From a virus: a DNA stretch of 29,562 nucleotides. This document shows positions 16,579-23,687 of this stretch, in pieces. The DNA lies in IMG/VR virus record IMGVR_UViG_3300015366_000121, positions 1 through 29,562 of that record, one strand, 5' to 3'. Position 1 is the first letter of the stretch, and every line of letters starts with the position of its first letter. The notes below the pieces were generated by a model that was given only the letters and a program-made list of their open reading frames with translations, was not told where the DNA came from and did no database searches. Position numbers and translations under genes: made by a program.

Positions 16579-18201
16579 TTATTTCTTGGAAATGAGGTTT
16601 TTGACCTTTTGGGTAGCGTATATAAAAGCAGAACGAATAGAAGGTCTTAAATTGTCTACTATAAATCTTAATTGCATTGAAGTCCCATATTTTCTAATAG
16701 GGACTCGTCTAGTTTCGTCATTATCAATTGGAGAACCATAATTGTCAATATGTTCAATGCTATCTATATTAGATACATCAGCATATGTCTGAACATGGCT
16801 TCCAGCAGTAAAATTGTAATTTATTTCTGCGTTAGTAAAACGCTTATCGCTGTACGAATTAAACACATAACTTCTTGTTTTAAGAACAGCATTAATTTGA
16901 TTAGTTTTAAAGGCTGTTGCGTTTAATTTAGCAGGAAGATAAAACGGCAAAATAGGACTTCCAGTAGCAACACCATATTCATCCCAATCTAACTCTTCCA
17001 TCAACATCACGCCTTCATCGTTATCAATACAAAATAGTCTCCTTTGGTTATCCTTCTTTGCTATGACAAGATTTAATATATCAAAACCAGATGGATACAC
17101 ATCTACCGATTCCCATTGCTTAAGGATGAAATTAAACACCAGCACAGCATTGTTAGCAGTCGAATTGTCCAAAGGAACGGCAAGGTAATAGCGGCTGTTC
17201 CAATAGGTAGCAACAGCACGATAAGCATAATTTCTGTTGATTCGTTGGATAACATCATTAATTGGGGCTGATAATGGGTCTGCTTTAGTCAATAGTCGCA
17301 TAGACTCATTAGAACCTACCTCAGAGGGAGTCATAAAATAAACTCCGTTATCAGAAAGAAATAATACCCCACCGTTTGCTTGAACTACGCTTTTTTTAGC
17401 CATGCAACCTATGTCGCTGACCAGCGTTTTTACAAAAGATTCACTACCAAGTGGGTCGCTATAGGCATATCTTCCAAGTCCAATATTTGTGTAATAAATG
17501 CTATTACGCATAAACACAACAAATTCATTAAGAGTCCAAGGAGATACAGAAACTACTTCATCATTACTACCTTGATTGAAAGTAAATGCATCTGAAATGT
17601 CCCAGTTATCAAAATCTAAATAATTGCTTACGCATACAGTATCTCTTACTCTAGGATGACCAGCGGAAACATATCCATTGTTGTGGTCTTGTCCTATGGC
17701 AAGCATTCGATTGCAATAATAAATAAGTCCTATGCAATTAGGAAAAGCATTTCCTGTACCAGATGTTGGAAAAGCAGTAATTGTAGTTGCTAAATCCCAT
17801 TTTAATGGACGCTTATCATGTCCACGACTAATATAGACATTATCTACAGCACTTATAACATCACATCCAACAGAGGTTGTAATAGTCTCTCCAGAAGGAA
17901 AGTTTATTTTTGAAGAAAGCGTTTCAGTCTGAGGGTTATAAGTATAAAGTCCGTTAGTAACTACAAATACTATTATTTCCTGTCCTGTTGAATCTAAATA
18001 TACTCCAGAACCGTAAACCTGCTGTCCAACAAGGACTGAAGAAGTTTTACGCTGAAGTCCTTTTCTTACCGTAGCAACTCCACGGTCAAGACGAAAGTTT
18101 TGAGATTGACTGACTACCCCTTTAGGCAATGCGGCAGGGTTATCACGGCTATTAAGCCCGATAAATGCCATATCTCCATCCTGTTGGTAGTCATTAGCCA
18201 T
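16579..18201 (-). CDS. Tail nozzle / tail tubular protein B-like protein
   Basis: A 540-aa protein placed after the connector genes and before the fiber. The N-terminus (GLNSRDNPAALPKGVVSQSQ, NFRLDRGVATVRKG) is the typical opening of phage proteins that form the distal tube or stabilise the tail tip: 'points of interest' around a list of values, then beta-propeller-like repeats (LFLSDNGVYFMTP, LVFNFILKQWESVDVYPSG). Length is somewhat shorter than T7 gp12 (794 aa). The C-terminus is basic (YATQKVKNLISKK). The start is fused to the stop of the 34-aa membrane peptide (TAATG at 18201), with AGGA a few nt upstream. Confidence 0.65.
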   Translation of the reverse strand: MANDYQQDGDMAFIGLNSRDNPAALPKGVVSQSQNFRLDRGVATVRKGLQRKTSSVLVGQQVYGSGVYLDSTGQEIIVFVVTNGLYTYNPQTETLSSKINFPSGETITTSVGCDVISAVDNVYISRGHDKRPLKWDLATTITAFPTSGTGNAFPNCIGLIYYCNRMLAIGQDHNNGYVSAGHPRVRDTVCVSNYLDFDNWDISDAFTFNQGSNDEVVSVSPWTLNEFVVFMRNSIYYTNIGLGRYAYSDPLGSESFVKTLVSDIGCMAKKSVVQANGGVLFLSDNGVYFMTPSEVGSNESMRLLTKADPLSAPINDVIQRINRNYAYRAVATYWNSRYYLAVPLDNSTANNAVLVFNFILKQWESVDVYPSGFDILNLVIAKKDNQRRLFCIDNDEGVMLMEELDWDEYGVATGSPILPFYLPAKLNATAFKTNQINAVLKTRSYVFNSYSDKRFTNAEINYNFTAGSHVQTYADVSNIDSIEHIDNYGSPIDNDETRRVPIRKYGTSMQLRFIVDNLRPSIRSAFIYATQKVKNLISKK

Positions 18202-18305
18202 TACTTTCCTGTGATTGCGTGTAGCAACTCTCTGAGCATTTCAGCCCATCTAGCACCTACATAAACACCACCAAGAAAAGAAATTATGAAAAGAAGTATA
18301 GTCAT
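18201..18305 (-). CDS. 34-aa single-span membrane peptide
   Basis: A tiny ORF encodes MTILLFIISFLGGVYVGARW and a short amphipathic tail ending in HAITGK. Residues 2-18 form a membrane segment with a GGVYVG small-residue patch. Both ends are exact TAATG fusions: its ATG sits in the stop of the 89-aa gene, and its TAA overlaps the nozzle gene start. It fills the gap between those genes perfectly, which strongly supports translation. Function unknown; a membrane peptide among tail genes could aid lysis or be a minor virion component. Confidence 0.65.
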   Translation of the reverse strand: MTILLFIISFLGGVYVGARWAEMLRELLHAITGK

Positions 18306-18574
18306 TAGATATTAGGGGTAGGAGCAATAATAGGAGCAGGAGCAGAACTAATCTTAGGAGTAGGATTAACAGCAGAAACTTTGCATTCAATGCCAAGTTT
18401 AGTCAATTCAGATTTAAGATTATCTTCTGTGTCCGAAGACAAAATGGAAAGAAGAGTTGTAGCCTTGCCGCCATTAGGAAACTGAGAATAACCAATAGTC
18501 TTCTTAAGTTTAGAATCATAAAAGGCAGACCAGCCAGCAGGGATTTCGATTGTTGTTGTATTAGTGTTAGACAT
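18305..18574 (-). CDS. Unrecognised 89-aa protein
   Basis: A small protein with an N-terminal compact part (IEIPAGWSAFYDSKLKKTIG, then a helix at about 48-62) and a Pro/Ala-rich C-terminal tail (SSAPAPIIAPTPNI). No family is recognised. It lies six nt after the repeat-fiber gene, and its stop is fused to the 34-aa peptide start. The fusion on one side and tight spacing on the other support expression. Confidence 0.6.
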   Translation of the reverse strand: MSNTNTTTIEIPAGWSAFYDSKLKKTIGYSQFPNGGKATTLLSILSSDTEDNLKSELTKLGIECKVSAVNPTPKISSAPAPIIAPTPNI

Positions 18575-18580
18575 AAATTT

Positions 18581-19759
18581 TTAGGATAAAGAATAATAAA
18601 CTCCATAATTACCATCACAATAATAATAAAGCATAATAGAAGTTCCATTATTATCTGTAAATAGAACTGATGTTATAAATTGTCCGTAAGGATAAGAAGA
18701 ACCATAACCAGTATAATAATAACCACAATATCCATCATTGAAATAATCATAACTATATGAACCTATAGGATATTGATTTCCAGATATAGTAACTAAATTA
18801 TATCCGCTATCTGTATATGCAAATGACCCATACGGAGGACATGGAGGGGGAGTAGGATTTGAGTACCAACCACCACTTCCATCACTATAATAATCGTAAT
18901 CTATAGAAAATTCAGCACTACAAGTTCCTATATATGTTCCCCAAGGAGCCCAATTGTCACTTACAAAGTTGGAGTAATAACCACCATTTCCATCAGCAAA
19001 ATTTTCATTATAATAACTTCCTATTCGCCAGTCTCCGCATCCAACATTTATATAACGATTTAAATTATAGTCACAAATACCATAACTTGTACCCATATTT
19101 TCATATCTTTGATTTTCATTAGTTATATAACTTCCACCAGCACCATCTGCCCTAGTTACAACATCATAATATGAAGTATATCCTTGAACGCCACATCCAA
19201 CATCAAAATCATCATGTGCAGGATAAGAATCTAAAATATAACCATAATTATACCAAAAATAAGTTGAACCATAAGATTGATACATAACACTTCCATTAGT
19301 TGTATAACCAATTACAGTTCCTGTAGCATAATATTCAGCACTATATTGATAATGATAACTTCCACCAGCCCCATCTGACATATGAACATCATATGCGTAA
19401 GCAAAATCAAATGATACATTTGTTCGGTCATCCCAAGACCAAAGTAATGAATAAACTGTATCATATCCAGAAATTATAAAACCATAAGGATAAGAACATG
19501 GAATTATTCCTAGATAAAGAGGGTTAGATAAAAACCATCCAGAACTTCCTCCCTGTCCATCTGCTTTTTCAACCCATATATCTAATGAATAACCATCCCA
19601 TTGTTGACCTAACGCATCAAAATAAGTCTGTGTTCCCCCCAATGAATCACCATTACCACAAGCCAATGCAAGAACACTTCCAGCCGCAGGATATCTTGAA
19701 AAAGAGTTTTGTGAAAGCCCTTTTCCTACACTTAAATTATGGTTAACTCTTGTAAGCAT
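18581..19759 (-). CDS. Tyr/Gly/Asp-rich repeat protein, putative fiber or receptor-binding protein
   Basis: A 392-aa protein (from the ATG fused to the preceding stop, TAATG at 19759; a longer reading from TTG at 19774 is possible but unnecessary). It has seven DG-x-x-G units, most with the form [AS]DGxGGxY, at residues about 67, 129, 205, 256, 293, 342 and 382. Each is preceded by a tyrosine-rich strand and a [YP]xG-x-x-[IF] turn. Cysteines occur in several units (C34, C88, C189, C229, C241, C280, C307, C345, C381). Composition is extremely rich in Tyr, Gly, Ser and Asp with very few Lys. A repetitive beta structure is likely. Among tail genes it is most likely an adhesin or side fiber. No named family is recognised. 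Confidence 0.7.
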   Translation of the reverse strand: MLTRVNHNLSVGKGLSQNSFSRYPAAGSVLALACGNGDSLGGTQTYFDALGQQWDGYSLDIWVEKADGQGGSSGWFLSNPLYLGIIPCSYPYGFIISGYDTVYSLLWSWDDRTNVSFDFAYAYDVHMSDGAGGSYHYQYSAEYYATGTVIGYTTNGSVMYQSYGSTYFWYNYGYILDSYPAHDDFDVGCGVQGYTSYYDVVTRADGAGGSYITNENQRYENMGTSYGICDYNLNRYINVGCGDWRIGSYYNENFADGNGGYYSNFVSDNWAPWGTYIGTCSAEFSIDYDYYSDGSGGWYSNPTPPPCPPYGSFAYTDSGYNLVTISGNQYPIGSYSYDYFNDGYCGYYYTGYGSSYPYGQFITSVLFTDNNGTSIMLYYYCDGNYGVYYSLS

Positions 19760-20076
19760 TAAACTTCCGACCAAGCAAGATGGATAGGAGTAGCATCAAC
19801 AGAAGCATTAGCACGAATAGCACCGTTATAATTATCCACAGAAATCAACTGACCAGCGGCAACTTGCAAGCCTTGGTCACCAGTAGCATTAAAAATAACC
19901 TGTATGGTAGCACCAATTGTAGACTGATTTTGAATAACAACAAGAATACGCTTTGTGCCAACAGAAGAAGGACTAAGAATTTCTGTGCTTGTAGTACTTG
20001 TAGCAAGAGTATCTATTGTTCCACTTTCGTGAAAAAAACTACGAAGAAACGGAGAGGATGTTTGAATTATCGACAT
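19759..20076 (-). CDS. Small beta-rich putative virion protein
   Basis: A 105-aa protein rich in Thr, Ser, Ile and Val, with strand-like segments (KRILVVIQNQST, ATIQVIFNATGD, GQLISVDNY, DATPIHLAWSEV). The pattern suggests a compact beta-sandwich, as in small phage decoration, head-completion or fiber-base proteins. It lies between the connector-like gene and the repeat fiber, with which it shares a TAATG stop/start, so the two may assemble together. Function not recognised. Confidence 0.6.
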   Translation of the reverse strand: MSIIQTSSPFLRSFFHESGTIDTLATSTTSTEILSPSSVGTKRILVVIQNQSTIGATIQVIFNATGDQGLQVAAGQLISVDNYNGAIRANASVDATPIHLAWSEV

Positions 20077-20080
20077 AAAA

Positions 20081-20875
20081 TTAGTAAGTTTGGGTCATAT
20101 TTATTTTGCCAAACTGAGCCTGTTGGCGTAGGAATTTATCGTACTCAAGGTCAATTACTTCCTTGGCTTTTGCCTCTAATGAGGCGGCTTCTGTAACAAG
20201 AGTTTCAGATACAAACCAATTAGCCGCTGAACCCCAAGCCATATACATACCAAAAATATAAGGAATGTTTATCTTAGTCCAAGAAGAAGGATAATTTGTT
20301 GGATTTTGTCCAGCCTGTGTTGAATTAGCGTTACAAATATAAAAATTACCGCTGTGAGGTTTTCCAAGGACAGGCATTAAAGCACCTGTTCCAGAACCAG
20401 AGTCAAAATAAATTTGAGACCCTTGATAATAGACCACAGTAGGGTCATAAGGGTCACCAGTAAGTGCAGGAACAGGTAATCTGTATAAATACCATCCTTC
20501 TTTAATTATGCTCATAACGATGACTTTTTTTGTTGTTCCATCATCATACAATGTGTATCCAAGGTTAACTGCCCTTGTAGAATCCATCGGGTTTCTATTC
20601 CAAACTCCAAGAACTTCACTAGCATCTGGGTCTTGTATAAAATAGGTTATGCCTGTATCGCCTACGCTGATTGTTCCTTGAGGAGCATCAGTCTGTGTTG
20701 TAAAATACTTCAATCTGACTACATCAGTCCATTGGTTTGATTCCCAAGCCTCACGAAGTCTAAATTGTGCGAAATCTCTGAATTGAGCAAAAGTATCAGC
20801 AGTTATGTTATTCCTATCGTTGCCAGTAAATTGTACTGCATCGAATAGAACTTGGCTGAAATCAACTGTTCTCAT
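20081..20875 (-). CDS. Putative head-tail connector (tail tubular protein A position)
   Basis: A 264-aa protein in the place of T7 gp11. The first 50 residues are helical (FAQFRDFAQFRLREAWESNQ), followed by a beta-rich middle (SVGDTGITYFI, RAVNLGYTLYDDGTTKKVIV) and a helical C-terminus (TEAASLEAKAKEVIDLEYDK). The helix, beta insert, helix arrangement fits adaptor proteins that sit under the portal and join it to the nozzle. It starts within the stop of the preceding gene (ATGA at 20872-20875). The assignment is from position and fold pattern only. Confidence 0.5.
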   Translation of the reverse strand: MRTVDFSQVLFDAVQFTGNDRNNITADTFAQFRDFAQFRLREAWESNQWTDVVRLKYFTTQTDAPQGTISVGDTGITYFIQDPDASEVLGVWNRNPMDSTRAVNLGYTLYDDGTTKKVIVMSIIKEGWYLYRLPVPALTGDPYDPTVVYYQGSQIYFDSGSGTGALMPVLGKPHSGNFYICNANSTQAGQNPTNYPSSWTKINIPYIFGMYMAWGSAANWFVSETLVTEAASLEAKAKEVIDLEYDKFLRQQAQFGKINMTQTY

Positions 20876-21237
20876 TTAGTAAGAAATCCGTCTGCGGTGA
20901 ATATATGACCATTCACCACGGTCTTTTTGGCATAGTTGCGAACTGCCGTTTCTGGGTTATCTCTTAGGAATTCTTTCAGAAAGGTGTCATCCTCCCAGCA
21001 TTCATATCCTAGTCGATGGCCCCAATAATGCCACGATGTAGCAGGAATTTTCGCTATCGGTCTGCCGATGCCATCGACAGCCTTATGTTCATTAAATCTA
21101 TCAAAATGACCGCTTTGTTTAGCAGTCTTTCTAGCATCAACTTCTTGCATTCTCCAACCATGGAGGAGTTCCTCCTTAACCCTATTTCTAAGGTCGGGAG
21201 GAACTGCCTCTGCCAGACTTTCGATAAAGTCTGACAC
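20872..21237 (-). CDS. Unrecognised 121-aa protein after the capsid gene
   Basis: The frame stays open back to a TTG at 21312 inside the capsid gene, but the GTG at 21237, seven nt after the capsid stop, is the more economical start. Residues about 1-45 are helical (SDFIESLAEAVPPDLRNRVK), followed by a Trp-rich part (PATSWHYWGHRLGYECWEDD) and a C-terminal NYAKKTVVNGHIFT. No family is recognised. Placement between capsid and connector genes suggests a head-completion role. Its stop overlaps the connector start. No clear Shine-Dalgarno. Confidence 0.6.
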   Translation of the reverse strand: MSDFIESLAEAVPPDLRNRVKEELLHGWRMQEVDARKTAKQSGHFDRFNEHKAVDGIGRPIAKIPATSWHYWGHRLGYECWEDDTFLKEFLRDNPETAVRNYAKKTVVNGHIFTADGFLTK

Positions 21238-21244
21238 GGATTGG

Positions 21245-22282
21245 TTAGGCCGAGAAGTTAAACACGCCGAATGCCAAAGGATTGTAGACGCAAAGCCCAG
21301 CAACCGCTTCAATCATTCTTGCTTCACCGCCGCCATAGTTCGGGAGAGCAGTCACGCCAGCAACATTGCCACCGTAACGAATTTCCAGAAGGTCGAAGGG
21401 GATAACGAAACCCTTGTTCACATCGCCAATACCAGAACCATCGATATTGATGAAATGCGAAGGGTGGAGTCTCAACTTACCGAAATCGCCCTCAAACACA
21501 TCAACAGACGAGATGTAGGACGAAGCATCGGATTCACGATTCAGAGTGCGGATAGCAGACTGGGTGTTTGTAGAACCAGAAGAAGGAGTTGTGTAAGCAA
21601 GATTCGTGAAGGCTCTCTTAAGGGCAGAACCGCAAACGAGGTCAAAGTCACGGAACTGACCAGTCTGTGTATAGATGCCTGTGAGGACATTCTGAACAAC
21701 AGTTTCAGTAAGAGCCGCTGTGCCGACAGTCGAAATGTTGGCAGTAGGTGTCTGGAAGGCGGTAGGAATCGGGTGAACTGTATCCTGAGAGCCGCTACCA
21801 GCCGCTGTGAGCCACTTACCAAGACCTCTGGTGAGATAGGGGTTTGTGCCATCATCGGCTTGCATACCATTGCTGGAAGCAACGGTGCTTTCCATGTCAC
21901 GCTTAAGTCCCTGAATACCCTTAGCAACATTGTTAGCGAGTTCATCACGGACACCAGCAACAACAGCGATATCCTGAGTAAGAGGAGACACACGGACTGC
22001 TCTACGGAAAATCTGAATGAAGTTGCTCAGTTCAGCACGATAGACAGTAGAACCATCCTTGACATAGTTTTCATAGGAAGTAACATCCGTACCATCGACT
22101 GTACCAGTTGTTCTGGGAGTCGGGAGACGGTCTGCCTGCCATCTGAAAAGAGTATTGCCAGGTTTGCTACCCTTCTTCGCCATGGAAGTGATTGGGGTGT
22201 CTTTTGCATCGACCATCGAGATAAGGTCTGCGAGTTCTTCTCTCTTACCAGACGAGAAGGAGGGTTCTGTTAGATTAGCCAT
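21245..22282 (-). CDS. Major capsid protein (SU10/DUF5309-like)
   Basis: A 345-aa protein directly after the scaffold. The opening (SGKREELADLISMVDAKDTP, then ITSMAKKG and NTLFRWQADRL) and the later IQIFRRAVRVSP and GLKRDMEST stretches match the pattern of DUF5309 / SU10-type capsid proteins with the HK97 fold, as recalled from the family. The end (GEARMIEAVAGLCVYNP) is also typical. GC is about 50% by hand count at 21841-21960, well above neighbouring late genes, which fits the codon choice of a very abundant protein. There is no Shine-Dalgarno; the 20 nt before the ATG are A/T-rich. Confidence 0.8.
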   Translation of the reverse strand: MANLTEPSFSSGKREELADLISMVDAKDTPITSMAKKGSKPGNTLFRWQADRLPTPRTTGTVDGTDVTSYENYVKDGSTVYRAELSNFIQIFRRAVRVSPLTQDIAVVAGVRDELANNVAKGIQGLKRDMESTVASSNGMQADDGTNPYLTRGLGKWLTAAGSGSQDTVHPIPTAFQTPTANISTVGTAALTETVVQNVLTGIYTQTGQFRDFDLVCGSALKRAFTNLAYTTPSSGSTNTQSAIRTLNRESDASSYISSVDVFEGDFGKLRLHPSHFINIDGSGIGDVNKGFVIPFDLLEIRYGGNVAGVTALPNYGGGEARMIEAVAGLCVYNPLAFGVFNFSA

Positions 22283-22303
22283 AGTATTATATAGGTTTGT
22301 AGA

Positions 22304-23314
22304 TTACAGGAATCGGTTTGCAATTATAGATGAAAGGTCATCTCTGTTACCAGAATTCAGAAAACGCTTCTGAGCCGTATTCGACTGAACTTGCTTTTCA
22401 GTAAGTCTAGCGGGTGAGGCTGAAGCCCTAGGTTGTAGCGGTGCTTTTGCTGTAGAGCCTTTTGTATTGCTCTTTATTGAAGCCTCTCTGGATTTTACTC
22501 CTCGGATATAATCTCCAAGCACCATCTTATAGTCAGGAAATCTTTGTATCTCTGGGAAGTGCTTCATGAATGTCTCTGCGATTTGTCTCTCAGTAGAACT
22601 CCTGTCCTTCCACCATGGATACTCTTTGTTAGCGACTTGTTCAATCTGCATAAAGTTATTCAGGTAATTCATTCTCTTAGGAAGATGCTCTTCAAGGGCA
22701 TCCATCGCTTTGATTTTGATTTTCCGAACTTCTTCAGCAGTATATTCAACTTCGTCACCATCATTTTTCCTGACAACAGCACCATCGGGGTTCATTTCGC
22801 ACCATCTGCGAATCTGTTTGGCTTGTTCAGCCTCACGATTCACTTCATCAGGAGTTGATAGGTTAGAATAAGGATTATCTCTAGTTGGAACCTGTGCTGG
22901 CTTTACAGCCTCTTGGCTCAGTCGTTCCATTTCGTTTTTAAGCCTTTCAACCTCAGCCTCTGCTTCTCTCCGTTTTGCGGTGAGTTTGTCGATGCGTTTC
23001 TTTACACCCTTTGGCAATCCCCTCTCAAAATCATCATCTTCGGACTTGGTTTCTTCGGTTTCCTCGGAGTCCTCGGTCTGACTTTGTTCGGGTTCTGTTT
23101 CTGTTAACTTTGAATGAACATCACCATTATCGGAGTCTGCGGACTCCGCTTCAGAATTTTGGGAATCTGAAGGTTCCTCACCCTCCTTGCCTCCTAGGAG
23201 CGTCTCGCTAATAATTTCAGCGAGTTTATTGTTATCAAATCTCTGGGCGGGAGATTCGTTCTTCGTGGGGTTATTTGATTCCGTCCCAAGGTCGGATGAT
23301 TCGTTGTTTTCCAT
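22304..23314 (-). CDS. Scaffolding protein
   Basis: A 336-aa protein between portal and capsid. The first 100 residues are acidic and Ser-rich (EEPSDSQNSEAESADSDNGD, TEDSEETEETKSEDDD). A charged coiled coil (KKRIDKLTAKRREAEAEVER) follows at about 105-140, and the last 60 residues are basic (REASIKSNTKGSTAKAPLQP). An acidic N-terminus with a coiled coil and basic C-terminus is the classic scaffold composition; the basic end usually binds the capsid protein. It is preceded by the only sizeable gap among the head genes and followed 21 nt later by the capsid gene. Confidence 0.75.
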   Translation of the reverse strand: MENNESSDLGTESNNPTKNESPAQRFDNNKLAEIISETLLGGKEGEEPSDSQNSEAESADSDNGDVHSKLTETEPEQSQTEDSEETEETKSEDDDFERGLPKGVKKRIDKLTAKRREAEAEVERLKNEMERLSQEAVKPAQVPTRDNPYSNLSTPDEVNREAEQAKQIRRWCEMNPDGAVVRKNDGDEVEYTAEEVRKIKIKAMDALEEHLPKRMNYLNNFMQIEQVANKEYPWWKDRSSTERQIAETFMKHFPEIQRFPDYKMVLGDYIRGVKSREASIKSNTKGSTAKAPLQPRASASPARLTEKQVQSNTAQKRFLNSGNRDDLSSIIANRFL

Positions 23315-23340
23315 TAGATAAAGGTCTAAAGTCCTATATT

Positions 23341-23349
23341 ACTATAGCA
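23341..23349 (-). promoter_or_regulatory. Candidate extended -10 promoter before scaffold/capsid
   Basis: On the minus strand TGC-TATAGT reads as an extended -10 element (TGnTATAAT, one mismatch), about 27 nt before the scaffold ATG. No good -35 is seen 16-18 nt upstream. It lies in a 121-nt gap in an otherwise gap-free operon, just ahead of the two genes that need the highest expression. Inference only. Confidence 0.35.
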
Positions 23350-23374
23350 GGGTTTTTTGGATTAGTCCCAGAAC

Positions 23375-23399
23375 TAATTGCAGTTAAAACCGCAAATTA
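23375..23399 (-). promoter_or_regulatory. Inverted repeat (hairpin) in the scaffold leader gap
   Basis: A 25-nt imperfect inverted repeat (TAATTTGCGGT / ACTGCAATTA arms with one bulge and one G-T pair) can fold with a short loop. No U-run follows on either strand, so it is not a standard intrinsic terminator; an operator or RNA-processing hairpin is more likely. Confidence 0.4.
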
Positions 23400-23415
23400 T
23401 AAAAAAGCAAATTAT
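23392..23415. repeat. 9-nt direct repeat in scaffold leader gap
   Basis: GCAAATTAT occurs twice with a 15-nt period, separated by AAAAAA. It overlaps one arm of the hairpin and could be paired binding half-sites. Confidence 0.45.
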
Positions 23416-23435
23416 TTCTTTAAAAAGCCAATTTC

Positions 23436-23687
23436 TTACGAACCACCCTCAGGAGGTCTTCCTTGGTCAATAAGTACTTCATTTCTAGTATTCATAAGAA
23501 CATCCTTGAATGCCATAAGAGCGTCAGCCCTTCCAGCATGCCACGCTCTATCTTCTCCTTTGTTTTCCTTAGATAAGGCAGTGGCAACTTCTGACTCAAT
23601 AGATGCATCTAGAATCATGTGAATAGCCTTCCATGTAATATGGTTAGTTTCAAAGGCAAAACCATGTATAATTTCTTGTGGTAGCAT
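23436..23687 (-). CDS. Unrecognised 83-aa protein between portal and scaffold
   Basis: A helical, charged protein (KAIHMILDASIESEVATALS, then WHAGRADALMAFKDVLMNTR) ending in a Pro/Gly tail. The start is fused to the portal stop (TAATG at 23687). No family is recognised. The position suggests a minor head-assembly factor made with portal. The 121-nt gap after its stop holds candidate regulatory elements. Confidence 0.6.
   Translation of the reverse strand: MLPQEIIHGFAFETNHITWKAIHMILDASIESEVATALSKENKGEDRAWHAGRADALMAFKDVLMNTRNEVLIDQGRPPEGGS

Noticed and set aside
21238-21312. Upstream TTG start giving a 146-aa form of the protein after the capsid
   Set aside because: The extra 25 residues are encoded within the capsid gene and look non-native; the GTG at 21237 is preferred, though not proven.
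21541-21993. 150-aa minus-strand ORF inside the capsid gene
   Set aside because: Out-of-frame shadow of the capsid gene, rich in Leu/Ser without domain character.
21455-22273. 272-aa plus-strand ORF
   Set aside because: It is antisense to the capsid gene throughout and has no protein-like features; the higher GC of the capsid gene explains the lack of stops.
23275-23622. Plus-strand 115-aa ORF across the scaffold leader gap
   Set aside because: It has a hydrophobic middle, but it is antisense to both the scaffold and 83-aa genes and stands alone on the wrong strand.
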